DNA of 64,000 bases from Tetradesmus obliquus (lineage: Eukaryota; Chlorophyta; Chlorophyceae; Sphaeropleales; Scenedesmaceae): the NCBI GenBank assembly GCA_030272155.1, contig CP126204.1, positions 3,649,501 through 3,713,500 on the forward strand. The letters are read 5' to 3'. The notes beneath the pieces are model-generated. The model saw only the letters and a program-made list of their open reading frames with translations. It searched no databases and was not told the origin of the DNA. Below, in pieces: positions 24,019-34,936 of this stretch; within the stretch, counting starts at the first letter, position 1, and each line of letters starts with the position of its first letter. The position numbers and the translations under genes were made by a program.

Positions 24019-27000
24019 AGTGCTGCGCCACATGGCACGCATTGGTGACTTCCGCGAGGCCTTCCTTTCACCGGATTTGATCACGGCACATGGGGCAGAG
24101 GACCACGTGACCTTCATCCGGTGAGCGAATTGTTTTGCTGTTCAATGAATAGGGCAAAAAATGCCTGAACACAGCTCTGGCGGTCGATGTCGTGTTTGGT
24201 GGCGTCAGCAACAATAGACTGTGACGGCCTAGCTGACGCAATCAGCATCTGTCTGCCTCCCTGCCTCAACCACACGCTTACACAAAGGGAGGCCTACACT
24301 GCGCTGAAGCTGTGCTGCTGGATCAGCACACCGGCGGCTCATCACACCATCACGCACGGCCTGCCTGCCTGCCTGCCTGCCGGCCTGCCTGCCTGTCTGC
24401 CCGCCTGTTACGCCGCATCTGCCTGCAGGGAGGCTTACACCGCGCTGAAGCTGTGCTGCTGGATCAACACGCTAGAGGCGCGGCTCTTCTCGGCGCCGTA
24501 TGAAGCGCGCGAGTGCGCCGCCAAGATGGCATGGTTCCTGCCGCGCTTTGAGCGGGTGCTGAGGGATCCTGAAAACGCCTGGGGCGACTGGCAGCAGGAG
24601 TACACACGGGTGAGGTTGCAGTAAATGTTTTGAGGGGTTTGGGGTGATGTTTGTTTTTGCGAAGGGTTCTGCTGGCTGACTGCCGCAGACGGGGGCGACG
24701 GGGCGAACCACCCTAAGCAGCAGAAGCTGCCTCCCTTCGCTGCTGCTGACAGGCTATGCAACTGTGTTTCTCTGTGACCGCAGGTGGTCAGCGGCTTTGA
24801 CTTGCTGGCAGGTGCTGACTGTATGGTGGAGACGCCCCCAGGGCTGGGACTGGCGGAACTCAGCGCACCTGAGCCGCTGCAGCCTTTGAGACATGTGGCT
24901 GTGTCGCATATTGATTGTGCAGCTACTGAAACACAAAGTCGCTGTGTTCCTGTTTGGTTGCATTGCTGCAGGTGGTCAGCGGCTTTGACCTTCTAGCAGG
25001 GGCAGACTGCATGGTGGAGACCCCTCCTGGACTGGGCCTTGCGGTGCTCAGCGCACCAGAGCCGCTGCACTACTACAGCCTCTTCAGTCACACCATTGGC
25101 TACGACGTGGTGGTGAGTGTTAATTTCATGTTATTATTGTGTTACTTTGGGCTTCAAGTTTTACTAGCGCGCCTGAGCTGCTGCACTACTACACCCTGTT
25201 TAGCCACACCATCGCCTACGTCGTGGTGGTGAGTGTTACGTTCATGTTATTATTCTGTTACTTTGGGCTTTCAAATTTACCAGCGCGCCTGAGCCGCTGC
25301 ACTACTACATCCTGTTCAGCCACACCAACGGCTACAACGCGGTGGTGAGTGTTACTTTCTTGTCACTTCATGTTCTTTTTGTGTCATTTTGGATTTTCAA
25401 ATTGCCTTGTATTTGCGCCATGCTGATGGCGAGCTGCGGCTCAGTAGCACAGTTCCCGCTGTCCTTGCTGGGCTATGCTTCTTGTTGCTTTTATGTTATG
25501 TGTGTTGATTCAGTACTCTGCCCGGCTGTGTCATTGTGTATGCTGCTGAGCCTCAACACTGCCGAACATTGCACTGTATATGTCCTGAACTGCTTCCCCG
25601 CTTCGCTGCTGCTCCTGCTGCTGCTGCTGCCGCCGCCTGCTTCAGCTGATGATGTACGATGACAACCGCTACGAGGTGGAAGAAAAGTACACGCAGTTTG
25701 TGCAGCTCGTCAGCAGGTGCGCTGCGCCTGGCAACAGCTGCTCCCGGTTCATCGGCACAGACAGATTCACACCAGGCGTGCTGTGTGTAGGCTGGCAAGA
25801 TCAGCATTGGTTGCGCTTGTGCAGGATGATCAGGGCTTCACATGCTGCTGGGATGCATGTTTGCCCCTGCGTGTTAACACTGCTTGCTTCTGCTTGCCGT
25901 GTGTCTTCACACAAAAGCCTGAGCCTCCTGAATCTGGCTCACATGCACTGCGCGCTGCAGCAAGCACCTGCACCAGCAGCCTGAGCTTCAGAAACACACA
26001 GCCATACTTAATACAAGCAATGCTTGTGCTTGTCTTGAAACAGCATATGCCTATACACAAACTAGTCAACACCAATGTCATTTTGCGCAGGCCCACTTGG
26101 CCCCGCCTGGACTTGGCTCCCCTCGCTGCCGTGCTCAACAAGTTTGAGGCGCAGTTTGCAGCAGCAGCAGCAATTGGCGAAGAAGAAGACGCCAGCTCAC
26201 CCCAGCTAGAGCTGCAGTGGGTGGCAAACAGCCTGACTGACACAGGGCCGCTGCTGCGGCTGCAGCGGCGTGGTGAAAATTTGACGAAGGCGCAGCGGTA
26301 TGGGCACCCATATGAGCGGGCCATCTACAGCAGTGCCATCCCGCCGCGCAAGATGCAGGTGATTAGGCGCAAGGCTATGTGGTTTTCAGGAAACGCGATT
26401 TGACTGAAGTTTGACCAAAAGTTGACCAAGTTGACTGAGGCAGCAGCTGCTGCTGCTGCTGCTGCTGTGGCTGTGATCTCATGACAGGATTGTGGCCAGC
26501 TTAATAGGTGCCGCCTGAGAGGATCTAACCCAGTCATTGCACATGCAGCACACAGAGTTCAACCATAGAATGTGCTGCTGCACATGGTGCTGCTGCTGTG
26601 TTGCTGCAGGCCATGGTGCACAGCTTCCTAGGGTTATGCTTGCAAGAACTCAAGCTACGCCTCTGCACACAGCTTTCAGCAGCATCTGACCGCATCTTGT
26701 TTCTATCCTGCCGCTGCTGCTGCTGCTGTATTCTCGCAGGCCATCGTGCAGAGCTTCCTAGGGTTTGGCCTGCAGGGGCTCAAGCCTGAGCTGGGCGGCT
26801 GGAGCTGGGCAGACCTGCAGGACATCAACCAGCAGATACACTGGCAGGTGCGCAGCATATTTTGTTGCTTTTGGTTTTATGTCGTTCTTCTGTGCAGTGA
26901 CTGTTGGTGTGGTGTATTTTGTGGTGCGCTCTTCTGTACGATGGCAGGTGACACACACAGGGTAGCAACCCACTGCAGCGCAAAATGTATCGAATGGCGT

Positions 27001-27546
27001 CACAGTGTATGTTTGCACTGTTGTGTGTGCACATGCGCTAACGGATGCGCTGACATAAGCATGCTGCAACTGCTTGCAGGACTGGGCCAGCTGCCTGCTA
27101 GAGCAGGTCTCACTCATGGAATCATAAACTCGCTGCAGCACTAAGCGTGGATTGTTTACATCACGTGATGACTGATGCCTGCTTTTAAGTGCTTGCAGGA
27201 CTGGGCCAGCTGCCTGCTAGAGCAGGTCTCACGCGGTGACCTAGAACAAGCAGCAGCGGCAGCCAACACCCCAGCAGCAGGGCGGCGCCGCAGCCTGCCT
27301 GCAGCATACAGCATCAGCGGCAATGCAGGCAAGCAGCCGGGGGCATCAACAACGGGTGTTGCAGCAGCACCTGCAGCAGCAGCAGCAGCAGGGCTGCCGG
27401 CTGGTGGTGACTTGCAGCAGCTTCACGATGCAGCAGGTGAGCTTGCGTGGGTTGCGGCTGTCTACGTTTTTTTCATCTGCAGGAGGCCTCAGGGGGTTGC
27501 TTTGTGTTGACTGCTCGACTTGCAGGAGCTTCATGATAACCTGCAG
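22774..27546 (+). CDS. Conserved protein with HFDTD motif (possibly DUF6687-like)
   Basis: The 5' end was not found. The exons read about 22774-22911, 23566-23773, 24018-24120, 24430-24609, 24973-25110, 25645-25713, 26091-26359, 26740-26845, 27200-27437 and a short 27520-27546. Protein pieces include LLYNLYNSPEPESFSFLPW, VVVDCTHPSLPTLSHH, NPIGVRPADTSTGIVLNAL, YVTTNHFDTDSFLSCW, AAKMAWFLPRFERVL, LMMYDDNRYEVEEKYTQF, RYGHPYERAIYSSAI and GLKPELGGWSWADLQ. The HFDTD with nearby Asp and His residues resembles metal-dependent phosphoesterase motifs (DHH-like), but this is inference; I tentatively link it to DUF6687-type proteins. No membrane segment or signal peptide is seen. It may continue into the TLDc exons downstream, as I saw no clear gene end between them. 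Confidence 0.6.
22989..23093 (+). repeat. Dispersed ~100-bp repeat, intronic copy
   Basis: The segment from gcgcataaggtatccttatcg through taacttacgcgggtg to cgtgtagctcattcattcat matches 34744-34855 in the same orientation with small differences. Here it sits in an intron of the HFDTD gene. No terminal inverted repeats or coding capacity are seen; it is a short interspersed or MITE-like element of unknown class. Confidence 0.7.
23100..23400 (+). repeat. Exon-edge copies between 22911 and 23566
   Basis: About 23103-23162 repeats the 3' edge of the previous exon (VDCTHPSLPTLSHHR plus a GTAG donor). About 23328-23385 repeats the 5' edge of the next exon (accgcag, GGTGCCAACA ... GGCCAGCAGACACCAGCACCGGCAT). 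Thus donor-side and acceptor-side copies lie in one intron. Confidence 0.85.
24783..25345 (+). repeat. Copies around the VVSGFDLLAG exon
   Basis: The true exon, about 24973-25110, has an upstream copy of its 5' two thirds at 24783-24890 (VVSGFDLLAGADCMVETPP). Two downstream copies of its 3' end, each with a GGTGGTGAGTGTTA donor, lie at about 25165-25235 and 25287-25350. Confidence 0.9.
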
Positions 27547-27831
27547 GTGAGCAGGTTATGAAAATGTGTGTCTTTGTACATATTTGGATGGCTACAAGAA
27601 AAGGGGCGTGCTTTGTGTTTTCTGCCCAGCGAGCAAAGTCGTCCCCTGATGCTATTCAGGGCCACCACGCAGCTGCTCAACACATGCGTGCCGCAATCAT
27701 CCTGCTGTGAATCTGCTTGTGCTTCTCAGGCACTACGTTGTCTGGGCAGTGAGATCACCACACCAATTGCCGCATTGCGTTCAAACCGTGTTGTGAGCTG
27801 CTGGGGTACTGCTTGCCCCATCTTTGCTGCT

Positions 27832-29590
27832 GCAGATCCCACCTTTGCGCGCGGCTTTACTTCCCCAGTGAATCTGCAGCGGCCAGGGCTGCCGCTGCCA
27901 GCCTCAGCCAGCCCGCCTACGCTGAGTCAGCCTTCAGTGGTGGCACAGCCTGCTGCACTGGCAGCACTAGCAGGTGAAGACATGTTCGGTTGGTTGGTTT
28001 GTGTTCAATGGCCACTTGATGCTTGTGTGAACAGTAGCTTGCAATTACGTGTGTTGTGATGATGAAAAGGCTCGCTGCCACCATTCACCAGGCAAGGCAA
28101 GCTCTTGCTGCTGATCTACAGCACATTCATGCCTGCATTGAGCAAGCTTAGCCCAAGCTGAGCTTCTGCTCTGCTGTGTCCTGCTGGTGTCTGCAGCCTC
28201 GCTGCCGCACCATGGCAACCCCTGGCTGCTCATTTACAGCACGTGCATGCCTGCATTGAGCCAGCTCACGGCTTGAGGCATGCCGCAAAAAGCTTGCTGC
28301 TGATGGATTGCGCTCATGCCAGGGCGATACATGCACACTTCTGTATCTCTTGCTGCTGCTGCGCCCAAGCCGCCGCAGGTGTGTCAGGTTACAACAATCA
28401 CCTTCCGCAAGTCGCCTAACAATGAATGCGCGTGATTTGCTGTGCCTGCTGGATTTGCTGCTGTTTACATGCAGCCTCGCTACCGCCGCTGCACCAAGGC
28501 AACCCCTGGCTGCTCATCTACAGCACAGCAAGGGACGGCATCTCGCTCGCCACCATGATGCGCAAAGCAGAGAAGGTTGCCCCGAGCCTGCTGCTGGTAC
28601 GGGATGCTGGAGGGGCCGTGTTCGGCGCGTATGTTACGGACGCTTGGCGATACGCGCCGCGCTTTTATGGCACTGGCGAGAGCTACGTGTTCCAGGTGAG
28701 CTTAGCTTGCAAGAGCATGCTGTTTGGTTAATGTCAATGGTTTTGTGGAGCTATGTTCCAGGAAGCCTGGATGGGCGTGATGCTGGGATGTTGAGCATGT
28801 AGCTCAGCGCAGCTGCTGCATGCTGCGCAAAGCGGAAAAGTGGCCCGCAGCCTGCTGCTGGTGCGGGATGGCGGAGGGGCCGTGTTTGGCGCGTATGTCA
28901 CAGACGCGTGGCGGTACGCGCCGCGCTTTTATGGCACCGGCGAGAGCTACGTGTTCCAGGTGATTGGCTGGACATGATTTGCGCTGTTACGGTTCGGGTG
29001 GGCAAGGGTGGCATGTAGCAGGGATGTGCTTGCATGCGGAACACTGTGCTGGAGAATGACAGCAGTGACGGCTGTGCTGCGTGCTGCACCTCTGATTATA
29101 TTCTTGCACAAACCACAGCTGCCACATTCAAATCAACCACACACAGCTCTCGTCCGTGCCACACAATCACGCTGGCACTGCAATACAACTGCACAACATA
29201 TTTCTGTGCCTTGCCGCAGCTGGAGCCGCAGCGCCTGATGTAAGGCGGGATCACACCCCCACCCTGCGCAACATTTTTCAGCTCTTACTAGAGCCAAAAG
29301 CAAGATGCTGACACTGCCGTTCGCCTACCTTCTGTGCATTTGTTTTATTGCAGCTGGAGCCGCAGCGCCTGATGTGGGGCTGGGTCAACACGCCCACCCT
29401 GCGCAATGACTTCTTCCAATACGTCAGCCACGAGGGCATCGGGGTTGGTGGTGCGGGCCACTGGGCAATCAGCCTTGATGAGGAGCTGTTGCGGGGCAGC
29501 AGTGGGCCCTGCGACACGTTTGCCTCGCCATGTTTGGCCAGCAGGGAGGAGTTTGAAATACTGGCGGTGGAGCTGTGGCACGTGCACTGA
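27832..29590 (+). CDS. TLDc-domain protein
   Basis: The exons read about 27832-27972 (Pro/Ser-rich linker), 28473-28694 and 29354-29590. The last two form a TLDc domain: LPPLHQGNPWLLIYSTARDG, SLLLVRDAGGAVFGAYV, RFYGTGESYVFQ, then WGWVNTPTLRNDFFQ, IGVGGAGHWAISLDEELL, GSSGPCDTFASPCLAS and FEILAVELWHV before the stop. TLDc proteins of the OXR1/NCOA7 group act in oxidative-stress resistance and several bind the V-ATPase; that role here is inference. The N-terminus is not resolved and the gene may be continuous with the HFDTD gene upstream. Introns hold copies of its exon edges, and another copy of its last exon lies at 8.9 kb. Confidence 0.85.
28080..28250 (+). repeat. Decayed copies of the first TLDc exon's 5' edge
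   Basis: About 28205-28250 (CACCATGGCAACCCCTGGCT...CATTTACAGCAC) and, more decayed, about 28082-28130 match the true edge at 28487-28530. Downstream, 28820-28965 repeats the 3' two thirds of the same exon with its GTGATT donor, and 29219-29262 repeats the start of the last exon. Confidence 0.85.
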
Positions 29591-29816
29591 AGCAGCAGCT
29601 AGGCACTGATGATTGTTGACATCGTGGTGTTTACCATTTCAGCCATAGCATCATCAGCAGCCTCACGCCCCACTAAAGTGCGAGCCCTGTCTCAAGTTTG
29701 GTGACATGTGAGCTGCAGCTGCTACAGCAGTACTAGTGCACTAGTGGCGGTGCAGCGCGCAGTTCCTACATGGTCTAGCTATGTCAGTAGCCGTCTAGCT
29801 ATGTGAGTGTGCACGA

Positions 29817-29895
29817 TGTCGCATTGTGCTTGTGCTTGTAGTGCATTCACTGCATTTGAATGCAACAGGCAACTCTCTTTATACATGGTACGGGC
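29817..29895 (+). repeat. Dispersed repeat, copy 1
   Basis: Shares the order gtgcttgt(a)gtgcatt ... tgaatgcaacaggcaactctctttatacatgg with copies at 30412-30505 (+) and 32065-32215 (-). This is the most diverged of the three. Confidence 0.55.
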
Positions 29896-30061
29896 GTATG
29901 TCACTGCTGCCGCCTTCGCATGGCAGTAGGTATGACAGATTCGAGTGTTGTAAAATTATTGTCTTTCCTGCAACTCTTGATACATATGGCAGTGCTGCTG
30001 TTAAAAGCGCAACCGTTTGCAGTTGCTGCTGTCGCCAGCACTTTCATGCAGCCTTTCCTGC

Positions 30062-30133
30062 CTGACCCAGGGCCTGTGCACACATCTGACCCAGGGCCTG
30101 TGCACACATCTGACCCAGGGCCTGTGCACACAT
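30062..30133 (+). repeat. 24-bp tandem repeat, 3 copies
   Basis: Three perfect copies of CTGACCCAGGGCCTGTGCAC plus ACAT, between the TLDc gene and the secreted repeat gene. Confidence 0.95.
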
Positions 30134-30411
30134 CTGTTGGAGGTTGTACGCAGAAACGCAGCACACTGCCTCGCCTGACTGGTCAAGTGGAGTCACTGAC
30201 AAGATGTCACTACCCAGGCTACCAAGGATCCTTGTAGTCAGGACTACAAGAGGATCGAAGACTGTCAGTGCCGTTGCCCCCGAAGGGCATCGTGGCTCTT
30301 CGGGACGGCGCTGACCAGGTGTTGTTATGGTTGCAGGTAATACTAGACGACATAGGAGCAGAAGCAGGAGCTGCACATGCTAATCTGAAGTTCAGCAGCC
30401 ATGGTGGCCTT

Positions 30412-30505
30412 TCGGGGGACCACTTCTTGCTATGTGAGTGCGCATTATGTTGCATGATGCTTATGCTTGTAATGAATGCAATTCGGCAACTTTCTTTATA
30501 TGGTC
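30412..30505 (+). repeat. Dispersed repeat, copy 2
   Basis: gggggaccacttcttgctat, attatgttgcatgatgctta and tgcttgtaatgaatgcaatt match the reverse complement of 32065-32215 closely; the latter has about 45 extra bases in the middle. Confidence 0.75.
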
Positions 30506-30803
30506 AGCCACGGCTCACACATCAGTGGACAAGGTGTGCCCCCTGCCCTGAAGAAGGAGTCGCACACACGAAATGCGTTTTCTGTAAATTTCTTTGAAAA
30601 AAAGTATATTTTTGAGCTCTGCATCTCTCACAAGTGAGGTCACTCGCTTTTCGCGTATGCGGCTTCCGCAGGAGTTCTCACCTCACACAACGCCCTCGCT
30701 GATGAAATACAAATGCTGCAAGTAGAGCCAAACATGTAGCAAATGAATATTTGGCACTTTCAGGCATCAGTGCTCTGCAAACCTTCGCTTTGCACTTTGC
30801 ACA

Positions 30804-31362
30804 ATGAAGCACGCAGTCGGATTCGCCCTGCTGGCGTTCGCTGCGTACGTCGCCTTGGTGGCTGCATCTGCTCAAGGTGAGCATAAAGCACAATTTCGGT
30901 CATCTTTCACAATGCGTGCAGCCGCAGCAGCACGTGTGGTTGTTGAGTTGTATGCAGGCTGTTGGCCTGCTAGGCCTGAAGTTACTGCAGCCTGCAGCAG
31001 GCAGCCGTGATAGCATTGCCACAGCGGCAGCACGAGCAGGATCATGTTGCGTTAACTAAGCAACAAAATCACCTGTGTTTGCTCAACGCAAATTCTGCTC
31101 ATCACCCACCCTGCTGCCATCTGCTGCTGCGCTGCTGCTACCTGCAGGGTCACCCACTGGTCCTGCAATCGGCACGCGAGGCATGCGTAAGCTGCTGTCC
31201 ACATCAATTGCCAAAAGATTCAGCACAGATGGTCCAGATGATGACTCATTCTCAGCATCTGAGGTTGCTGCAGAAGTTAGCAACTTCAAGAGCAGCATGA
31301 CGCTCAGTGCCAGCAAGTCAGGCGATGACAGGCGGCGGCAGCTGCTGGCAGCAGCAGCAGCT

Positions 31363-31405
<43 letters not shown>

Positions 31406-31830
31406 CTGATGGTCCTGATGATGATACTTTCTCAGAGGGTGAGGTTGCTGCGGAAGTGAGCAACTTTAAGAGCAGCATGGCGCTCAGTGCCAGCAAATCA
31501 GGCGATGACAGGCGAAAGCTGATGCTGCTGCAAGCAGCTGACAGCAGCAATGCTGTGAATGCAGATGGTGCTGGTGACGTTAACATCTCAGCAGCTAACG
31601 TGGCTGCAGAAGTGAGCAACTTTAAGAGCAGCATGGCAGTCAGCGCCAGCAAGTCAGGCGATGACAGGCGGAGACAGTTGCTGGCTATCTCAGACAGCAG
31701 CAGCAGCAGCAGCAGCACCGATGGTCCAGATGATGACTCATTCTCAGAAGCTGGCGTGGCTGCAGAAGTGAGCAACTTCAAGAGCAGCATGGCAGTCAGT
31801 GCAAAGCAGGCGACGACAGGCGAAAGCTGA
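30804..31830 (+). CDS. Secreted repeat protein with basic processing-like sites
   Basis: Exon 1 (30804-30876) encodes a signal peptide, MKHAVGFALLAFAAYVAL VAASA; exon 2 starts at 31148 and joins in phase. The mature part has four imperfect repeats of about 45-60 residues, each containing a TDGPDDDSFSE-like acidic start, VAAEVSNFKSSM, a SASKSGDDRR segment and a RRRQLL or RRKLML end. Poly-Ser linkers (AGC runs) separate several of them. GMRKLLS precedes the first unit. The fourth unit goes out of frame and stops at 31830, but the other frame continues GDDRRKLMVQGRKLLQ to a stop at about 31858, so a small indel (natural or sequencing) is likely. I recognise no family. Secretion or the cell wall is the likely location; a propeptide cut at the basic sites is a hypothesis. 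Confidence 0.75.
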
Positions 31831-32064
31831 TGGTGCAGGGGCGTAAGCTGCTGCAGTAAAGTGCTGTTGTTTCAGTCCTGACATTGACGTGTCAGGATGT
31901 GTTGTTATTTTGTTTTCGCTGTGACTGATGTGCAGCTGGACCTAGAGCACTCGGAGTTTCCTTACATTACATTAAATTACATTACATGCTCCACTCAACG
32001 AGTTTCATTAATAACATGTGCATTGGCGGCGGTTGACGGTGACGATGATGATGGTGGTTGCGTG

Positions 32065-32215
32065 GTGATGGTACCATATAGAGAAAATTGACGATTGCAT
32101 TCATTACAAGCATAAGCATGATGCAACATAATGAGAGATGATAGTTACATGTGGGTCCTGGCACCATCTAATGCGTACTCACATGGCAAGAAGTGGTCCC
32201 CCATTACCGGGTGAT
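32065..32215 (-). repeat. Dispersed repeat, copy 3 (inverted)
   Basis: Reverse-complement relative of 30412-30505. It carries an extra internal block containing TGGTGCCAGGACCCACATGT, which also appears, in the opposite sense, at 34137-34160. Confidence 0.75.
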
Positions 32216-32450
32216 TTTCTGCTGCTGGTGTTGCTGGCAGTGGTTGCTTAGTTGCAGCGCCAACAATTGCAGCGGCCCGGTGCTTTATGGATTTGAAGAC
32301 TCCGTGTCATCACAACAACTTCCAAGCTGGCAGCAGTTGCCGCTCTATTGGGGCGCGGGGCCGATGGTGTTGATAAAATGTTACACCGGGCAGACCCGTC
32401 CTTGTAAAGTAAGCTATGGCTTGATTGGTAACAACATGATGGAGAAGCTG

Positions 32451-32512
<62 letters not shown>

Positions 32513-32858
32513 TGCACCTGAGCTGTCTGCTTCACCACTTATTACCAACCAGTTACCAGTAACCCAAGGAGTTACTTTATATGGCCACAGGCCCACCCGC
32601 TAAGGAGCCAGACAAGGCTGATGGGGTCCAAAAAGATCCTAAACAGAAACACAGTCACAAAGCGTCGGAGACCTCAACAACAGACCTCTATTTCACTGCC
32701 GTCAGGGTGACGGGCCAGCTACTAATTACTAGCTCGGCCCATAGCCTTTTCAGCACAACACCAGGCCGGCCTGTAGCCCTTGCAGAAGGCCACAGGCAGC
32801 AACGCCAAGCAGGCACACTGCCGCCAGGGATCTTGATCAAGCTGCTCGACAAGCCCCT

Positions 32859-32859
<1 letters not shown>

Positions 32860-32930
<71 letters not shown>
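32860..32930. repeat. CAG tract, about 23 units
   Basis: Pure CAG on the plus strand within the intergenic repeat-rich region. A 120-residue open frame running through it ends in polyQ but has no recognisable domain. Confidence 0.95.
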
Positions 32931-33316
32931 ATTAAGCACATGAGGCAGGGAGCGTCGCAACAGGAACGGTATAACTGGAAGCGGAAGACTGGGGACATAA
33001 TTGGTGGTGGCACAACATGCAGAGGCACCATGGGTCTGCACATGGCAGCTGCAGGCCGTTGCCAAGAGCACGGTACTGTGCTGCACAATCGGCAACTGTT
33101 CCCAGCAGCCAGCAGCCAGCAGCCAACAGCTAAGCCCTTATCACCAGCAGCACGGCCCTTGCCATCATTTGTGCACTGTGCTTGCATGCATGCATGAGCG
33201 CAAGCACGCTCTTTGATATTATCTCCTGGCAAAAGAGCGGAAGAACAACAGCCCGCAGCACCGCCCTGATCGGCCCAAGTCCATGCTCACCTTGCACAGT
33301 TGTTAGGCTGCCTGAT

Positions 33317-33763
33317 CAGTATGCACATGAGGCCAGCCCACCATCAGTATGCACATGAGGCCAGCCCACCATCAGTATGCACATGAGGCCAGCCCACCAT
33401 CAGTATGCACATGAGGCCAGCCCACCATCAGTATGCACATGAGGCCAGCCCACCATCAGTATGACATGAGGCCAGCCCACCATCAGTATGCACATGAGGC
33501 CAGCCCACCATCAGTATGCACATGAGGCCAGCCCACCATCAGTATGACATGAGGCCAGCCCACCATCAGTATGCACATGAGGCCAGCCCACCATCAGTAT
33601 GCACATGAGGCCAGCCCACCATCAGTATGCACATGAGGCCAGCCCACCATCAGTATGCACATGAGGCCAGCCCACCATCAGTATGCACATGAGGCCAGCC
33701 CACCATCAGTATGCACATGAGGCCAGCCCACCATCAGTATGCACATGAGGCCAGCCCACCATC
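33317..33763 (+). repeat. 28-bp minisatellite, about 16 copies
   Basis: The unit CAGTATGCACATGAGGCCAG plus CCCACCAT repeats head to tail with almost no divergence; two units lack one C (27 bp). There are no unique spacers, so it is not CRISPR-like. The low divergence points to recent expansion. Confidence 0.97.
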
Positions 33764-33782
33764 GCCTGCGGACACCACCAGA

Positions 33783-33813
<31 letters not shown>

Positions 33814-34743
33814 TTGCAGCTGGGTTCACCTTATTAACAGTGCTCTTTAATTTCCTGGCCGGCCAGCACCCTGCACCGCAGCTGCAGCTGCAGGCTGTCT
33901 GCTCAGCCCTCCACTCGCATCCCGCATGCTGCCATGCGCCTGCAGCCCTTCTTGTGGCTCCCCCAGCCAGCAGCCTGGCAGGCAGCGCTGCAGTAGCGGC
34001 AGCCACACCCGGCACACACCCGGCATCCGAGTGCGCTGCTGCAGTGGCAGATACCGGGCGCATGGCAGAAGCACTTTTAGGCTGTTGAACAGAGTTGTAG
34101 GAACCAAGTGTTTGATAGTTTTATGAGGGAGGATACTTACATGTGGGTCCTGGCACCATCTTGGATGGTATGAGCCACAACAGGTTAAACATAGGTCTGA
34201 GACCAGAAAAGGAGAGTGAGCACCGTAAAACACACTGCACACCCTTGAGCACCAAATCTATCATGTTATATCCAGAGACGTCTTACTGCGGTGCGCAACG
34301 GCACCCCACCTCACCGGCAGCTTGCTCTAAGTTATCATGTGATAGTAATGGTGTACAAATGCACGACTGCGATATGAAGACGTTCCACCCTGCCCGGCAC
34401 TCCTGAGGAGGACGCCAGCAGATCAGGCTGTGACCACCATCCAGCTTGTGCACATGCACGATTGCAATCGTGCAAATGCGCGACTACGTTATGACGACGT
34501 ACCATTCTGCCAGGATCACACCAGCAGATCAGGCTGTGACCCCCATCCAGCTTACTGCATCAAGTCACCCGAGTCACTTCCATTGTGACAAGTGACGAGT
34601 TCCGATTATTGGCAGCTGTTAATCCTGCAGGCCCGTCAGCATCTTGCTTGGCCCTTGAGAGACGCTTCATTTTGCAACGTGAAGTACAGTGAGTGTCTAC
34701 TAGCCGAGACTTGCAGGAATGGTGCTGTCGGAGAATTCAGCTG

Positions 34744-34855
34744 CAGCAGCGCATGAGGTATCCTCATCGTCACACACACCCCCTCCCTTAACTTACGCGG
34801 GTGGCGAGTTTTAACACACCACGCGTAGCTCATTCATTCATGCATTCATGCATTC
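34744..34855 (+). repeat. Dispersed ~100-bp repeat, intergenic copy
   Basis: Matches 22989-23093: gcgcatgaggtatcctcatcg, taacttacgcgggtgg and cgcgtagctcattcattcat in the same order. It lies just upstream of the papain-LysM gene and may overlap its promoter. A catt/cattcatg short repeat follows. Confidence 0.7.
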
Positions 34856-34936
34856 ATTCAGCTGCAGCAAATCATCATCAGCCCGTGACATCAGATGCTT
34901 GCACACAAAGACTCTTGCTTTGATAACTAAATCGCA

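Larger units (their letters stand above)
31859..34936. other. Repeat-rich intergenic region
   Basis: Contains the minus-strand dispersed repeat (32065-32215), CAG runs at about 32453-32510 and 32860-32930, a 28-bp minisatellite (33317-33763), a CTG run at 33786-33811 and the second copy of the 100-bp dispersed repeat (34744-34855). Open frames of up to 136 residues exist, but they are Ala/Gln/Cys homopolymers or lack splice and domain support. Three sites carry the phrase ttacatgtgggtcctggcac or a relative of it (about 32147, 34138 and, weakly, 36360), suggesting further small mobile or repeated units. Confidence 0.6.

Noticed and set aside
32581-32943. 120-residue frame ending in polyQ
   Set aside because: No domain, no splice context, and the Gln part is a simple CAG run in a repeat-rich region.
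33317-33763. Possible CRISPR array
   Set aside because: The units follow one another without unique spacers and the context is eukaryotic; it is a minisatellite.
29591-34936. Retroelement or large transposon in the repeat-rich region
   Set aside because: No reverse transcriptase, integrase, transposase, long terminal repeats or long inverted ends could be seen; only short repeats.
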